Assembly: GCA_038134525.1 (NCBI GenBank)
Contig: JAYPVI010000006.1
Span: 1 to 64,000, forward strand
Reading direction: 5' to 3'
From: GCA-002727735 sp038134525
Lineage (GTDB): Bacteria; Bacteroidota; Bacteroidia; Flavobacteriales_D; Parvicellaceae
Length of the DNA stretch: 64,000 bases
Numbering within the stretch: position 1 is the stretch's first letter; the number at the start of each line of letters is the position of its first letter. Shown piece after piece: positions 1 to 8,513 of the stretch. The translations under genes were made by a program, and so were the position numbers. The notes beneath the pieces are model-generated. The model saw only the letters and a list, made by a program, of their open reading frames with translations, made no database searches and was not told the DNA's origin.

Positions 1-281
1 CTCCTGAGATTTATTACAATATGTCTCCTTTTATGCATGCTGATAAAATGAAACATCCCCTATTGCTTATTCATGGAGAGGCGGATAATAATTCAGGAAC
101 ATATCCCTTGCAAAGCCAGCGCTATTTTAATGCACTTAAGGGCTTAGGAGCTACAGTCCGTTTAGTAATGTTGCCAAAAGAAAGCCATGGCTACAGAGCA
201 AAAGAAAGCATTCTTCACGTACTTTGGGAGCAAGATCAGTGGTTGGATAAATATGTGATGAATAAGATGGAGGAAGAGTAG
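1..281 (+). CDS. Prolyl oligopeptidase family serine peptidase, C-terminal fragment
   Basis: The open frame runs in from the left edge (codons before the first ATG at 21 read PEIYYN), so only the last ~93 residues of a larger gene are present. What is visible is the end of an alpha/beta-hydrolase catalytic domain of peptidase family S9: HPLLLIHGEADN carries the catalytic Asp region, and LPKESHGY carries the catalytic His followed by Gly-Tyr, as is typical of S9 enzymes. The remaining sequence is the usual C-terminal helix. The nucleophile Ser lies outside the window. Family members are peptidases, often exported in Bacteroidota; location cannot be judged without the N-terminus. It converges on glmS with only 8 bases between the stop codons. 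Confidence 0.85.
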   Translation, partial: PEIYYNMSPFMHADKMKHPLLLIHGEADNNSGTYPLQSQRYFNALKGLGATVRLVMLPKESHGYRAKESILHVLWEQDQWLDKYVMNKMEEE

Positions 282-289
282 ATTTTAAA

Positions 290-2131
290 TTACTCCACAG
301 TAACCGACTTTGCTAAATTCCTTGGCTGATCCACATTACACCCTCTCATTACAGCAATATGATAGCTTAATAATTGCAGTGGAACAGTAGCTAACAATGG
401 AACTAATAATTCATCACATTTAGGAATTTCAATGTAATGGTCTGCAATCTTTTTAACTTCCGTGTCTCCTTCAGAAACAATGGCAATGATTTTCCCTTTC
501 CTGGCTTTAACTTCCTGAATATTGGAAACAATTTTTTCGTAACTAGAATCTTTAGTCGCAATGACAAAAACAGGCATTTCTTCGTCTATAAGCGCAATGG
601 GTCCATGTTTCATTTCCGCTGCAGGATAACCTTCGGCATGGATGTAGGAAATTTCTTTTAGCTTTAACGCTCCCTCTAATGCTAGAGGAAAATTAATCCC
701 TCTTCCTAAATACAATGCATTTGTAGATTCATGATAAATTTCAGCAATCTTCTCTATCTCTTTATCTTGTTTTAGAACCGTTTTTAATTTTCCTGGGATA
801 GCATTCATTTCAACTACTAATCGGTTGAATTTTTCTGCATTAATGGTTCCTTTTCTTTTACCAATCATCATAGCCATTAAGGTTAAAATAGTAACCTGAG
901 CTGTAAATGCTTTGGTAGAAGCTACACCAATTTCAGGACCAGCATGGGTATACGATCCGCAGTCTGTTTCTCTTGAAATGGAACTACCAACCACATTGCA
1001 AATGCCTATAATAGTCGCTTTTCTTTCTTTTGCAATTTTAATGGCAGCTAAAGTATCAGCTGTTTCTCCGGATTGAGAAATAGCAATAACTACATCATTT
1101 TCGTTTATAATAGGGTTTCTATATCTAAACTCAGAAGCATACTCTACTTCTACAGGAATTCGGGCTATTTCTTCAAATAAATATTCACCTACCAAACCGG
1201 CATGCCAAGATGTGCCACACGCCACAAAAATTAATCGGTTGGCATTAATTAGCTTTTCCTCATAGTTCTTTATGCCGCCTAATCCTACATGACTCTGATT
1301 CACACTAATCCTTCCCCTCATAGAGTCTAGTATAGATTGAGGCTGCTCATAAATTTCTTTGAGCATAAAATGCTCATATCCTCCCTTTTCCAATTCTTCA
1401 AGGTGCATCTCAAGCTCTTGAATGTAAGGGGTTTTTATTTCGTTACTGATTGTTTTTAGCGTAAGACCATCTTTTATATTAATTAAAGCAATTTCATCAT
1501 CATCTAAATAAATGACGTTTTTAGTGTATTCCACAATAGGTGTGGCGTCAGAAGCTAAAAAATATTCATCTTCCCCAATTCCAATTACAAGTGGACTTGA
1601 CTTTCTTGCTGCAATCAGTTGATTGGGATTTGCTTTATCAATGACCACAATGGCGTAAGCTCCAACCACCTCGCCTAGAGCTACACGTACCGCTTCAAAC
1701 AGCGATAGTTTGCTTTTTTCTTGTATATCCTCTATAAGGTGAACAAGCACTTCGGTGTCTGTTTCGCTTAAAAAATGATGTCCACGCTGTTCTAATTCTT
1801 GTTTTAATATCGCATAGTTTTCAATAATGCCGTTATGGACTAAGCTTATCTGCTTATTGCCAGACTGATGAGGGTGAGCATTAGTGTTGTTTGGTAATCC
1901 ATGAGTGGCCCATCTTGTGTGTCCAATTCCTAGACCGCCTGAAGTGTCTTTATCGGCTATAAAATCTTGAAGATCTTTTACTTTTCCTTTTTGTTTAAAA
2001 ACATGGATGTCACCATTTTGGTGAAGCGCAATACCTGCACTATCGTAGCCTCTGTATTCTAATCTTTGCAATCCTTTAATAATGATTTCATAAGCATTTT
2101 GTTGACCTAAATAGGCTACGATTCCACACAT
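290..2131 (-). CDS. glmS: Glutamine-fructose-6-phosphate aminotransferase (isomerizing)
   Basis: GlmS makes glucosamine-6-phosphate from fructose-6-phosphate and glutamine, the first step towards UDP-GlcNAc for peptidoglycan and lipid A. The 613 residues match the usual family length. The protein starts MCGIVAYLG, so Cys2 is the N-terminal nucleophile of the class II glutaminase domain (about residues 1-220, with the HTRWATHG and HNGIIENY motifs). Two SIS domains follow (about 290-430 and 460-600) with CGTSWHAG, SQSGETADT and the C-terminal sequence QPRNLAKSVTVE that closes the active site. It is last in a minus-strand run, 3 bases after the DUF4270 gene, which in turn overlaps the starch synthase-like gene. 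This order is, as I recall, common in Bacteroidota. It supplies the same pathway as the lpx genes at 41-44 kb. Confidence 0.97.
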   Translation of the reverse strand: MCGIVAYLGQQNAYEIIIKGLQRLEYRGYDSAGIALHQNGDIHVFKQKGKVKDLQDFIADKDTSGGLGIGHTRWATHGLPNNTNAHPHQSGNKQISLVHNGIIENYAILKQELEQRGHHFLSETDTEVLVHLIEDIQEKSKLSLFEAVRVALGEVVGAYAIVVIDKANPNQLIAARKSSPLVIGIGEDEYFLASDATPIVEYTKNVIYLDDDEIALINIKDGLTLKTISNEIKTPYIQELEMHLEELEKGGYEHFMLKEIYEQPQSILDSMRGRISVNQSHVGLGGIKNYEEKLINANRLIFVACGTSWHAGLVGEYLFEEIARIPVEVEYASEFRYRNPIINENDVVIAISQSGETADTLAAIKIAKERKATIIGICNVVGSSISRETDCGSYTHAGPEIGVASTKAFTAQVTILTLMAMMIGKRKGTINAEKFNRLVVEMNAIPGKLKTVLKQDKEIEKIAEIYHESTNALYLGRGINFPLALEGALKLKEISYIHAEGYPAAEMKHGPIALIDEEMPVFVIATKDSSYEKIVSNIQEVKARKGKIIAIVSEGDTEVKKIADHYIEIPKCDELLVPLLATVPLQLLSYHIAVMRGCNVDQPRNLAKSVTVE

Positions 2132-2134
2132 GAT

Positions 2135-3496
2135 TTAGTATTTTGTATAGGTTATTATTGCTTTTGCTTTATTTCTTTTTAGGCTATTCATCCCATTTAG
2201 TACAACCCGATTTGCACTAACCCCATTTCCTGAGGGAATGATGGATATTGTGTCGTTGGTTATAGAGCTATCAGCCATTAATTCGTTAACGTGTCTAGTA
2301 ATGTTAAAGGTGTAATTTTTTAAGCTGTTATTATATCCTCCACCTAGGGTTCCTTCAAATAAATCGGGCAAGAATTCATTTGTACTGTCTTTTTTTCTAG
2401 TCAAAAACAAGTTGACTGGAGCCAAATATTCATCATAGCCATAATCATCAAAAGGCAAAATGACTTCCGCTTTATTGATCATAATATTTCTGGTTCTTAA
2501 ACTATCAAAGCCAGGAATTATAAGTTGACCATTTACACCAGCTAAGCTTTGTATATAAAGTTGACCATTTCCATTTTGATCCAAAGCTGCTTCTACAGAA
2601 GTGTTGCTGTAATCATGACTAACGTGATGAAAATACGCACAATTTGCATTGATATTAAAATCAAAATCTAATGTATCATGATCTGAATTATCACCAGTTG
2701 TGTCTCGGTAATACATCCGAATTCTAGTGTAGGAATCTGTCATATCTACATAATATAACCCCCCATTTGTGTTCATAGCAGAACTTATTTTAAGTCCATA
2801 GTACCAAGATAAAAATCCATCATCACCATCATTTCCATCTAAAGTTGGATTGCCAGATTGATTCATAATTGGTAAAGCAAAATTGTTAGGATCCAAAGGA
2901 ATGCTAAGAATAGCTTTGTTCACAGACTGACCCGCAAAATACCCAGGTAGGAGAGGGTCCGAATAAATTACGTTTCCTAATGACAAATCAGTGGTGGATA
3001 CTGAGATAGTACTATTATTAAAGTAAGACGAATCGGAATTTATTGGATCCGTTAATTGCTCAACTCTAAACGTCTGTGGGTGAATATCACCATAATATCC
3101 ATTCAGACTTAAGTATAATATTACAGAATCTATTACTAAACTATCCAAACTTCCATGATCTGGTCTAAAGTCATATGCCTGTTCCAGTCTAATTTGAGTA
3201 TATATACTAGAGTTTACATTTCCAAAAATAGGATCAATGTAATTTCCTAGAGGGCTTGGCCCGTTCAACTCATCTGTGCGAATACTATCCGATAAAACGG
3301 TAAAAGTGTGTATTGAAAATGTATCTGTTTGAAATGTAGAAATAAGCTGACTTTCAGGATTAATTTCCAGTCCAAATGAATTATTTTTGGTGCATGAAAA
3401 ACTGACACCTAATAAAAGTAAGGCGCAAAAGAGGTGATTATAAAATGAATTGAGCTTACTAAGCCAACACTCCACTCTCGCTAAGAACTTTTTCAT
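2135..3496 (-). CDS. DUF4270 family lipoprotein
   Basis: Predicted 453-residue envelope lipoprotein of the DUF4270 family, which is confined largely to Bacteroidota and has no established function. An N-terminal hydrophobic stretch (about 20-34) ends in SFSC, so Cys35 is the likely lipidation site. The mature part is rich in Ser, Asn, Asp and aromatic residues with many short strand-like segments, as in secreted beta-sandwich proteins; the N-terminal half has the LGNYIDPIFG-type segment typical of the family. The ATG at 3496 is the only usable start in frame before the signal sequence, and it puts the first 38 bases inside the end of the upstream gene, which suggests translational coupling. 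glmS follows after 3 bases. Family assignment rests on recognition of sequence and of the glmS/starch synthase neighbourhood. Confidence 0.8.
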   Translation of the reverse strand: MKKFLARVECWLSKLNSFYNHLFCALLLLGVSFSCTKNNSFGLEINPESQLISTFQTDTFSIHTFTVLSDSIRTDELNGPSPLGNYIDPIFGNVNSSIYTQIRLEQAYDFRPDHGSLDSLVIDSVILYLSLNGYYGDIHPQTFRVEQLTDPINSDSSYFNNSTISVSTTDLSLGNVIYSDPLLPGYFAGQSVNKAILSIPLDPNNFALPIMNQSGNPTLDGNDGDDGFLSWYYGLKISSAMNTNGGLYYVDMTDSYTRIRMYYRDTTGDNSDHDTLDFDFNINANCAYFHHVSHDYSNTSVEAALDQNGNGQLYIQSLAGVNGQLIIPGFDSLRTRNIMINKAEVILPFDDYGYDEYLAPVNLFLTRKKDSTNEFLPDLFEGTLGGGYNNSLKNYTFNITRHVNELMADSSITNDTISIIPSGNGVSANRVVLNGMNSLKRNKAKAIITYTKY

Positions 3497-4283
3497 AAAA
3501 ATCTTGATGTTCTTCTATTGTTTGTTCTTCGTTGTGGAATTGAAGAAAAGGCTTTTCTGTTTCTGACAAATAAGATTTAAAATGATCTTCTGCATCACTT
3601 GAAAAAACTCCAATTGCATCACACCATTCTAAACCTATTTTATGAAGACTTTTCACATCCATATTTCCTTCAATATTTAAATCGTCAACAGGGATTTCGT
3701 CAAAAGCTAATTTTTCTTTAAAATTTTTAGAGAATTTATTTCTGTTTTGAACATCATATACACTGTAAATTACCTTGGCATTGGAAAAATGGGGATCATT
3801 AAGATAAAGTGTTTTAAGATAAACTGGCATTAGGGCAGACATCCATCCATGACAATGAATAATTTCAGGAACCCATCCTAACTTTTTAACAGTCTCTAAT
3901 ACTCCCTTACAGAAGAACATGGATCTCTCATCATTATCGTTGAAAAACTTGCCGTCTTCTCCATTAAAAACAAACTTTCTTTTGAAAAATTCTTCGTTAT
4001 CAATAAAATAGACTTGAATTCTTACCTGAGGTATTGAGGCTACTTTTATTATAAGTGGATGATCGTAGTCATTTATGATCAAGTTCATGCCTGATAATCT
4101 AATGACTTCATGTAATTGGTGCCTTCTTTCGTTGATGACTCCAAACCTAGGCATAAAGATCCTTATTTCTTTGTCAGTTTCATGAACACCTTGTGAAAGT
4201 GTTCTGACTAAGTTGGATATTTCTGATTGTATTAAAAATGGGTTAATTTCTTGGGTAACGTAAAGAATTTTGTTTTTTTCCAT
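3459..4283 (-). CDS. Starch/glycogen synthase-like protein, single GT5 N-terminal domain
   Basis: 274 residues that resemble only the N-terminal Rossmann domain of GlgA-type glycogen/starch synthases (KILYVTQEINPF at the start, then IRIFMPRFGVIN, and HCHGWMSALMPVYL, which matches the H-DW-TALVP region of the family). The C-terminal nucleotide-sugar domain, normally another ~200 residues, is absent, and the N-terminal KxGGL motif for ADP-glucose is not present. It is therefore unlikely to be a complete synthase. I chose the ATG at 4283 over the longer frame to 4340 because AAGGAGA lies just before it, a good ribosome binding site. The DUF4270 gene overlaps its end. Such short proteins beside panC are, as I recall, widespread in Bacteroidota; what they do is not known to me. 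Confidence 0.78.
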   Translation of the reverse strand: MEKNKILYVTQEINPFLIQSEISNLVRTLSQGVHETDKEIRIFMPRFGVINERRHQLHEVIRLSGMNLIINDYDHPLIIKVASIPQVRIQVYFIDNEEFFKRKFVFNGEDGKFFNDNDERSMFFCKGVLETVKKLGWVPEIIHCHGWMSALMPVYLKTLYLNDPHFSNAKVIYSVYDVQNRNKFSKNFKEKLAFDEIPVDDLNIEGNMDVKSLHKIGLEWCDAIGVFSSDAEDHFKSYLSETEKPFLQFHNEEQTIEEHQDFYEKVLSESGVLA

Positions 4284-4318
4284 AACTTCTGAATCTCCTT
4301 CTTTTTTATTTGAGGTTA

Positions 4319-4350
4319 CAAAAATATAAAAAAAAAACACAAAAAACCAA
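4319..4350 (-). promoter_or_regulatory. Bacteroidota-type promoter for the starch synthase-DUF4270-glmS run
   Basis: On the minus strand TATTTTTG (4326 to 4319) matches the -7 consensus TAnnTTTG, and TTG (4350 to 4348) lies 21 bases upstream, within the known 17-23 spacing. The start codon at 4283 is 36 bases downstream of the -7 box. The region is A/T-rich, so a chance match is possible. Confidence 0.45.
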
Positions 4351-4384
4351 CAATTAGAGTAGCTTTATTCCTGACTAATGCGCC

Positions 4385-5209
4385 ATGAAAGTATTGAATA
4401 CTGTTGAAGAAATCCAATCTTGGAGACAACAAGTTTCGGATTTAAAAATTGGTTTTGTTCCCACTATGGGGGCTTTACATCAAGGTCATTTAGAGTTGGT
4501 TGACAAATGTAAGTTGAAATCAGATATCACTATTGTCTCTATTTTTGTAAACCCAACTCAATTTAATGATGAAAATGACTTTAATAAATATCCTTCTACG
4601 CTAGAAAACGACCTGTTATTGTTAAAACAAATTCAAGCTGACGTGGTGTTTATACCTAGCTTTGCAGACCTGTACAAAGACGAAGATCAATTAGACGTTG
4701 ATTTAAAAAAAATTGATCTTAAAATGGAAGGCGCTTCAAGATTGGGACACTTTAACGGAGTTATAAGGGTATTAAGCATTTTCTTTAGATTAATAAAACC
4801 ATCATATTCTTTTTTTGGGGAGAAAGATTTTCAGCAGGTCCTTGTTGTTCAAGAGTTAATAAATCAATTTTTCCCAACGATATCATTAATAAAATGCCCT
4901 ACCGTAAGAGAAAGTAATGGTTTGGCTAAAAGTTCAAGAAACAAACTTCTTTCTGAATCAGCTTTAAATTGTTCTGGTGAAATTTATAATACCCTCAAAT
5001 GGATAAAAGAAAACATTACAGCTGAGTCAATTAATTCTATTTTGGATGAAGGAATACGAAAATTATCAGAAAATTTTGAGGTGGAATATTTAGAGTTGAG
5101 AAATGAAAATAATTTAGAAGAGACATCAAATTCTCTTGAAAATTCTCGTTTATTTGTTGCGGTGCAAATAGAATCTATAAGATTAATAGATAATCTTGCA
5201 TTGAATTAA
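4385..5209 (+). CDS. panC: Pantothenate synthetase
   Basis: PanC condenses D-pantoate with beta-alanine using ATP, the last step of pantothenate (vitamin B5, coenzyme A precursor) synthesis, in the cytoplasm. The 274 residues match the family. FVPTMGALHQGH (about 24-35) is the ATP-binding HIGH-like motif, IFVNPTQF the pantoate-binding region, FFGEKDFQQ the second ATP-binding segment, and SSRNKLLS the KMSKS-like loop. It is transcribed away from the starch synthase-like gene, with about 100 bases between start codons. The next gene is a membrane protein and not panD (aspartate decarboxylase), which in my recollection often sits here in relatives; beta-alanine must then come from a gene elsewhere. 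Confidence 0.96.
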   Translation: MKVLNTVEEIQSWRQQVSDLKIGFVPTMGALHQGHLELVDKCKLKSDITIVSIFVNPTQFNDENDFNKYPSTLENDLLLLKQIQADVVFIPSFADLYKDEDQLDVDLKKIDLKMEGASRLGHFNGVIRVLSIFFRLIKPSYSFFGEKDFQQVLVVQELINQFFPTISLIKCPTVRESNGLAKSSRNKLLSESALNCSGEIYNTLKWIKENITAESINSILDEGIRKLSENFEVEYLELRNENNLEETSNSLENSRLFVAVQIESIRLIDNLALN

Positions 5210-5221
5210 CAGGATTTAGTT

Positions 5222-6196
5222 TTGAAGGAAAAAATCATTAAAGTATTGAAGGTAATTTTACCAATTTCTATTGGTGTTTACTTGACATGGTATTTCATTT
5301 CCAATTCGACAGAATCCGAAAAAGTACATTTTATTTCTGCCTTTAAGGGTGCTAATTATTTATGGATTTTGCTAGCACTTTTAATTGCTTTTTTAAGTCA
5401 TTTTAGTAGGGCATACAGGTGGAAATATTTATTGCAGACATTAGACCTTAAACCAAAAGTTAGCTTATTGTATCATAGTGTTATGATAGGGTACATTATA
5501 AATTTAACTATTCCTCGTTCTGGTGAAATTGCAAGAGCAGGTTATTTTAGTAAATATCAAAAGGTATCTGCTGACAAAATTTTTGGCACCATAGTAGTTG
5601 AGCGTGTTGTAGATTTAATCATGTTTGGTCTTGTTATTTTAACGGCTATCTATCTTCAAGCTGATCAACAGCAATTTAATGCCATTACCCAAACAAAAGA
5701 ATCAGTTACTCCAGCATGGCTTTTACCTTTGATAGTTACTATAGCTGTTATTGGTATGGTAGTTGTTCTTGCTTTGAAACAAATTAGATTAAAAGTTGTC
5801 AAATTTATAAGGGGAATAGTTGAAGGTTTTTTAACAATAGTTAAATTAAAACAAAAGGGGGTGTATCTATTTCATACTTTTTTTATATGGATAGCTTATG
5901 TAACTATGTTTTGGGTTACTGCTCTAGCGCTGCCAGATATGAATTCTATTTCGGTTAATGCTGTATTCGCTTGTTTTGTAGCTGGCACAATAGCCATTGG
6001 AGCAACACCTGGTGGTATAGGTCTATATCCAATTATGGTTGCTGCAGTACTTACTCAACTATATGGTTATGAAGGAGAAGTAGCTAAGTCATTTAGCATG
6101 TTGATGTGGTCCTCTCAAACAATTTTCATGGTATTACTAGGACTAATTTCCCTTTTTGCCATTAGAAAACAGGATGTTACAGTTACAGATAATTAA
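5222..6196 (+). CDS. Lysylphosphatidylglycerol synthase TM-region (UPF0104/YbhN) family membrane protein
   Basis: 324-residue integral membrane protein with about eight hydrophobic helices and no soluble catalytic domain. It matches the flippase-like half of MprF-type proteins (LPG_synthase_TM, UPF0104): RAYRWKYLLQ early on, TIPRSGEIARAGY in the first third, VVERVVDLIMF, and GATPGGIGLYP near the end are the conserved positions. Substrate unknown; relatives are thought to move lipids or lipid-linked sugars across the inner membrane. The start is a TTG at 5222, 12 bases after the panC stop, with no better in-frame ATG before the first helix, so it is probably cotranscribed with panC. Its last bases overlap the end of the convergent aspS. 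Confidence 0.85.
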   Translation: MKEKIIKVLKVILPISIGVYLTWYFISNSTESEKVHFISAFKGANYLWILLALLIAFLSHFSRAYRWKYLLQTLDLKPKVSLLYHSVMIGYIINLTIPRSGEIARAGYFSKYQKVSADKIFGTIVVERVVDLIMFGLVILTAIYLQADQQQFNAITQTKESVTPAWLLPLIVTIAVIGMVVVLALKQIRLKVVKFIRGIVEGFLTIVKLKQKGVYLFHTFFIWIAYVTMFWVTALALPDMNSISVNAVFACFVAGTIAIGATPGGIGLYPIMVAAVLTQLYGYEGEVAKSFSMLMWSSQTIFMVLLGLISLFAIRKQDVTVTDN

Positions 6197-7941
6197 TCAA
6201 CTAGATTAATACCGAGTTCTTTTAATTGAGCATTATCTAGTTTTGAAGGAGCATCAAGCATAGTATCTCTACCACTATTATTCTTTGGAAACGCAATGAA
6301 GTCTCTAATGCTATCTTGTCCACCAAATAAGGCACAAAGTCGATCAAATCCAAAAGCAATACCACCATGTGGAGGGGCACCATATTCAAACGCATTCAGA
6401 AGAAAACCAAATTGTTCATATGCTTCTTCAATGGTGAATCCTAAGTTTTTGAATATTTTTTCTTGAAGCAATCTGTCATGAATTCTGATAGATCCACCAC
6501 CCACTTCAACTCCGTTAATAGCTAAATCATAGGCATTAGCTTTAAGCTTTTCAGGATTGTTTTCTAATAAATGGATGTCTTCGTTTTTTGGAGAAGTAAA
6601 AGGGTGATGCATGGAATGAAGTGTATTTGATTCTTCATCCCTTTCAAATAATGGAAAATCTACTATCCAAACTGGCTTGTATTCATGATCTTTAATGAGG
6701 TTGAGATCTCGACCTAATTTCAATCGTAATTCGCACATTTGTTTTTGAGTATCGGATAATGTTCCAGAAAGGATTAATAATAAATCACCAGACTGACAAC
6801 CAGTTTCCTTTTTCCAAAGTTGTAAACAATCTAGGTCATAAAACTTATCAACTGAAGACTTTATGCTACCATCTTCATTGAATTTTACATAGGCTAATCC
6901 TTTGGCTCCAATTTGAGGGCGTTTTACCCAATCAGTTAATTGATCAAGTTGTTTTCTTGAATAAAAAGCTGCACCAGGTGCTTTTATGGCAATAACACTT
7001 TCTGCCTCATCAAAAACCCTGAACCCTTTACCGCTGGTTAATTCCTTTATATGATTAAATTTCATATCAAATCTTAGGTCTGGTTTGTCAGATCCATATA
7101 GATTCATGGCTTCATCGTAAGTCATTACCGGGAAATTGCTGTCGAAATTCACATTTAATATGGAGCTGAATAAATGCTTAATAAGCGCTTCAAAAGTGTT
7201 GCGAACTTCTTCTTGAGTTACAAAGGCCATTTCACAATCAATTTGAGTAAATTCAGGTTGCCTATCTGCTCTCAAATCCTCATCCCGAAAACACTTCACA
7301 ATTTGAAAATACCGATCGTATCCACTAACCATTAATAGTTGCTTAAATGTTTGTGGAGATTGGGGAAGCGCGTAAAATTCATTAGGATTCATTCTACTTG
7401 GCACTACAAAATCTCGAGCACCCTCAGGGGTTGACTTAATTAAATAAGGGGTTTCAATCTCAAGAAAGCCTAAATTTGATAAAAACTTACGAGTTTCAAT
7501 TCCAACCTTATGCCTTAGAGATATGTTTTTCTTCAAAATGTTTCTACGTAAGTCTAAATAACGAAATTTCATCCTTAATTCTTCACCACCATCTGTATCA
7601 TCTTCGATAGTAAATGGAGGTGTTTTGGCTGGATTTAGAATTTCAAGATTAGTAACTTCAATTTCTATATCGCCTGTAGGTAATTGATCGTTTTTGCTTG
7701 ATCTCTCTTTAACTAAACCTGTTATACTTATAACCCATTCCCTTCCCAAAACACTAGCTTTGTTAGATAGTGATTTGTTATGACTTTCATTGAAATTTAA
7801 CTGAGTAATTCCATATCTATCTCTTAAATCAACAAAAGTCATTCCTCCTAAACGCCTGATTTTTTGAACCCAACCGCAAAGTTGGACTTTTTTATCAACA
7901 TCATTTATTCTTAATTCTCCGTTGTTGTGTGTTCTATACAT
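6193..7941 (-). CDS. aspS: Aspartate-tRNA ligase
   Basis: Class II aminoacyl-tRNA synthetase that charges tRNA-Asp in the cytoplasm. At 582 residues it is a full-length bacterial AspRS: N-terminal OB-fold anticodon domain (about 1-110, with CGWVQKIRRLGGMTFVDLRDR), catalytic core with class II motif 1 (about 150-180, FLEIETPYLIKSTPEGARDF), motif 2 (FQIVKCFRDEDLRADRQPEFTQ split by the tRNA-contact loop), the bacterial GAD insertion (about 290-410), and motif 3 (GIAFGFDRLCALFGG). The C-terminal RDFIAFPK is typical. It converges with the flippase-like gene, overlapping by 4 bases, and has its own promoter upstream. Whether it is discriminating or also charges tRNA-Asn cannot be told here. Confidence 0.98.
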   Translation of the reverse strand: MYRTHNNGELRINDVDKKVQLCGWVQKIRRLGGMTFVDLRDRYGITQLNFNESHNKSLSNKASVLGREWVISITGLVKERSSKNDQLPTGDIEIEVTNLEILNPAKTPPFTIEDDTDGGEELRMKFRYLDLRRNILKKNISLRHKVGIETRKFLSNLGFLEIETPYLIKSTPEGARDFVVPSRMNPNEFYALPQSPQTFKQLLMVSGYDRYFQIVKCFRDEDLRADRQPEFTQIDCEMAFVTQEEVRNTFEALIKHLFSSILNVNFDSNFPVMTYDEAMNLYGSDKPDLRFDMKFNHIKELTSGKGFRVFDEAESVIAIKAPGAAFYSRKQLDQLTDWVKRPQIGAKGLAYVKFNEDGSIKSSVDKFYDLDCLQLWKKETGCQSGDLLLILSGTLSDTQKQMCELRLKLGRDLNLIKDHEYKPVWIVDFPLFERDEESNTLHSMHHPFTSPKNEDIHLLENNPEKLKANAYDLAINGVEVGGGSIRIHDRLLQEKIFKNLGFTIEEAYEQFGFLLNAFEYGAPPHGGIAFGFDRLCALFGGQDSIRDFIAFPKNNSGRDTMLDAPSKLDNAQLKELGINLVD

Positions 7942-7958
7942 GGTAAAAATTTCAGGGG

Positions 7959-7987
7959 CAAAAATATAATTTTTTTACCCAATCCAA
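7959..7987 (-). promoter_or_regulatory. Bacteroidota-type promoter of aspS
   Basis: On the minus strand TATTTTTG (7966 to 7959) fits TAnnTTTG and TTG (7987 to 7985) sits 18 bases upstream. The aspS ATG is 17 bases beyond the -7 box, giving a very short leader. Confidence 0.55.
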
Positions 7988-8096
7988 ACTACGAGTTAAC
8001 AATCTATATTTAGGCTGTGTTAATAGCTTATTGCTCCGTTAGTTTGAAAGAAACTAAAATTGAGTTAAATTTATAATGAACCTAATATTTATTGCC

Positions 8097-8513
8097 ATGA
8101 TGAACCAAAGCCATTATCATTGTCCAAAATGTCAAAAATCTTTGACTAAGGATGAAAAAGTAGTTTTAAATTTCCGAAGGAAAGAGGAAGATGATTGGAA
8201 TGAAATATTCTTAGACCCACAACCCGGAAATTACAATTTTTACACCATTCCAGACACGTCTTTTCTAAAGGGGGAACAAGTTAAATTCTACTGTTCAAAA
8301 TGTAAATCGGACTTAACAAGCAAGAAAGACCCAAAGTTCGTAGAACTAAAAATGAAAGTAAATGACTTTATTTACTTTGACGCCCTTTTTTCTTCGGTAT
8401 TTGGTGATAAAAGAACTTACATTATAACGGAGGAAGATATTGATGTTTATGGAGATGCTAGTTACGATGACATCCCATTTCCTGACTTATCTATTGGAGA
8501 AGCGCCTTATTAG
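8097..8513 (+). CDS. Small zinc-ribbon-like protein of unknown function
   Basis: I do not recognise the family. From the ATG at 8097 (an in-frame ATG at 8076 would add seven hydrophobic residues) the 138-residue protein has two CxxC pairs, CPKC at residues 9-12 and CSKC at 66-69, spaced like the two knuckles of a zinc ribbon or zinc-beta-ribbon. Between them is a charged segment with several Trp, Tyr and Phe. The C-terminal part is strongly acidic (Asp/Glu-rich, residues ~100-138). No signal peptide or membrane helix, so cytoplasmic. The last 23 bases overlap the end of the convergent S41 protease gene. Metal binding is inferred from the Cys spacing alone. Confidence 0.7.
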   Translation: MMNQSHYHCPKCQKSLTKDEKVVLNFRRKEEDDWNEIFLDPQPGNYNFYTIPDTSFLKGEQVKFYCSKCKSDLTSKKDPKFVELKMKVNDFIYFDALFSSVFGDKRTYIITEEDIDVYGDASYDDIPFPDLSIGEAPY

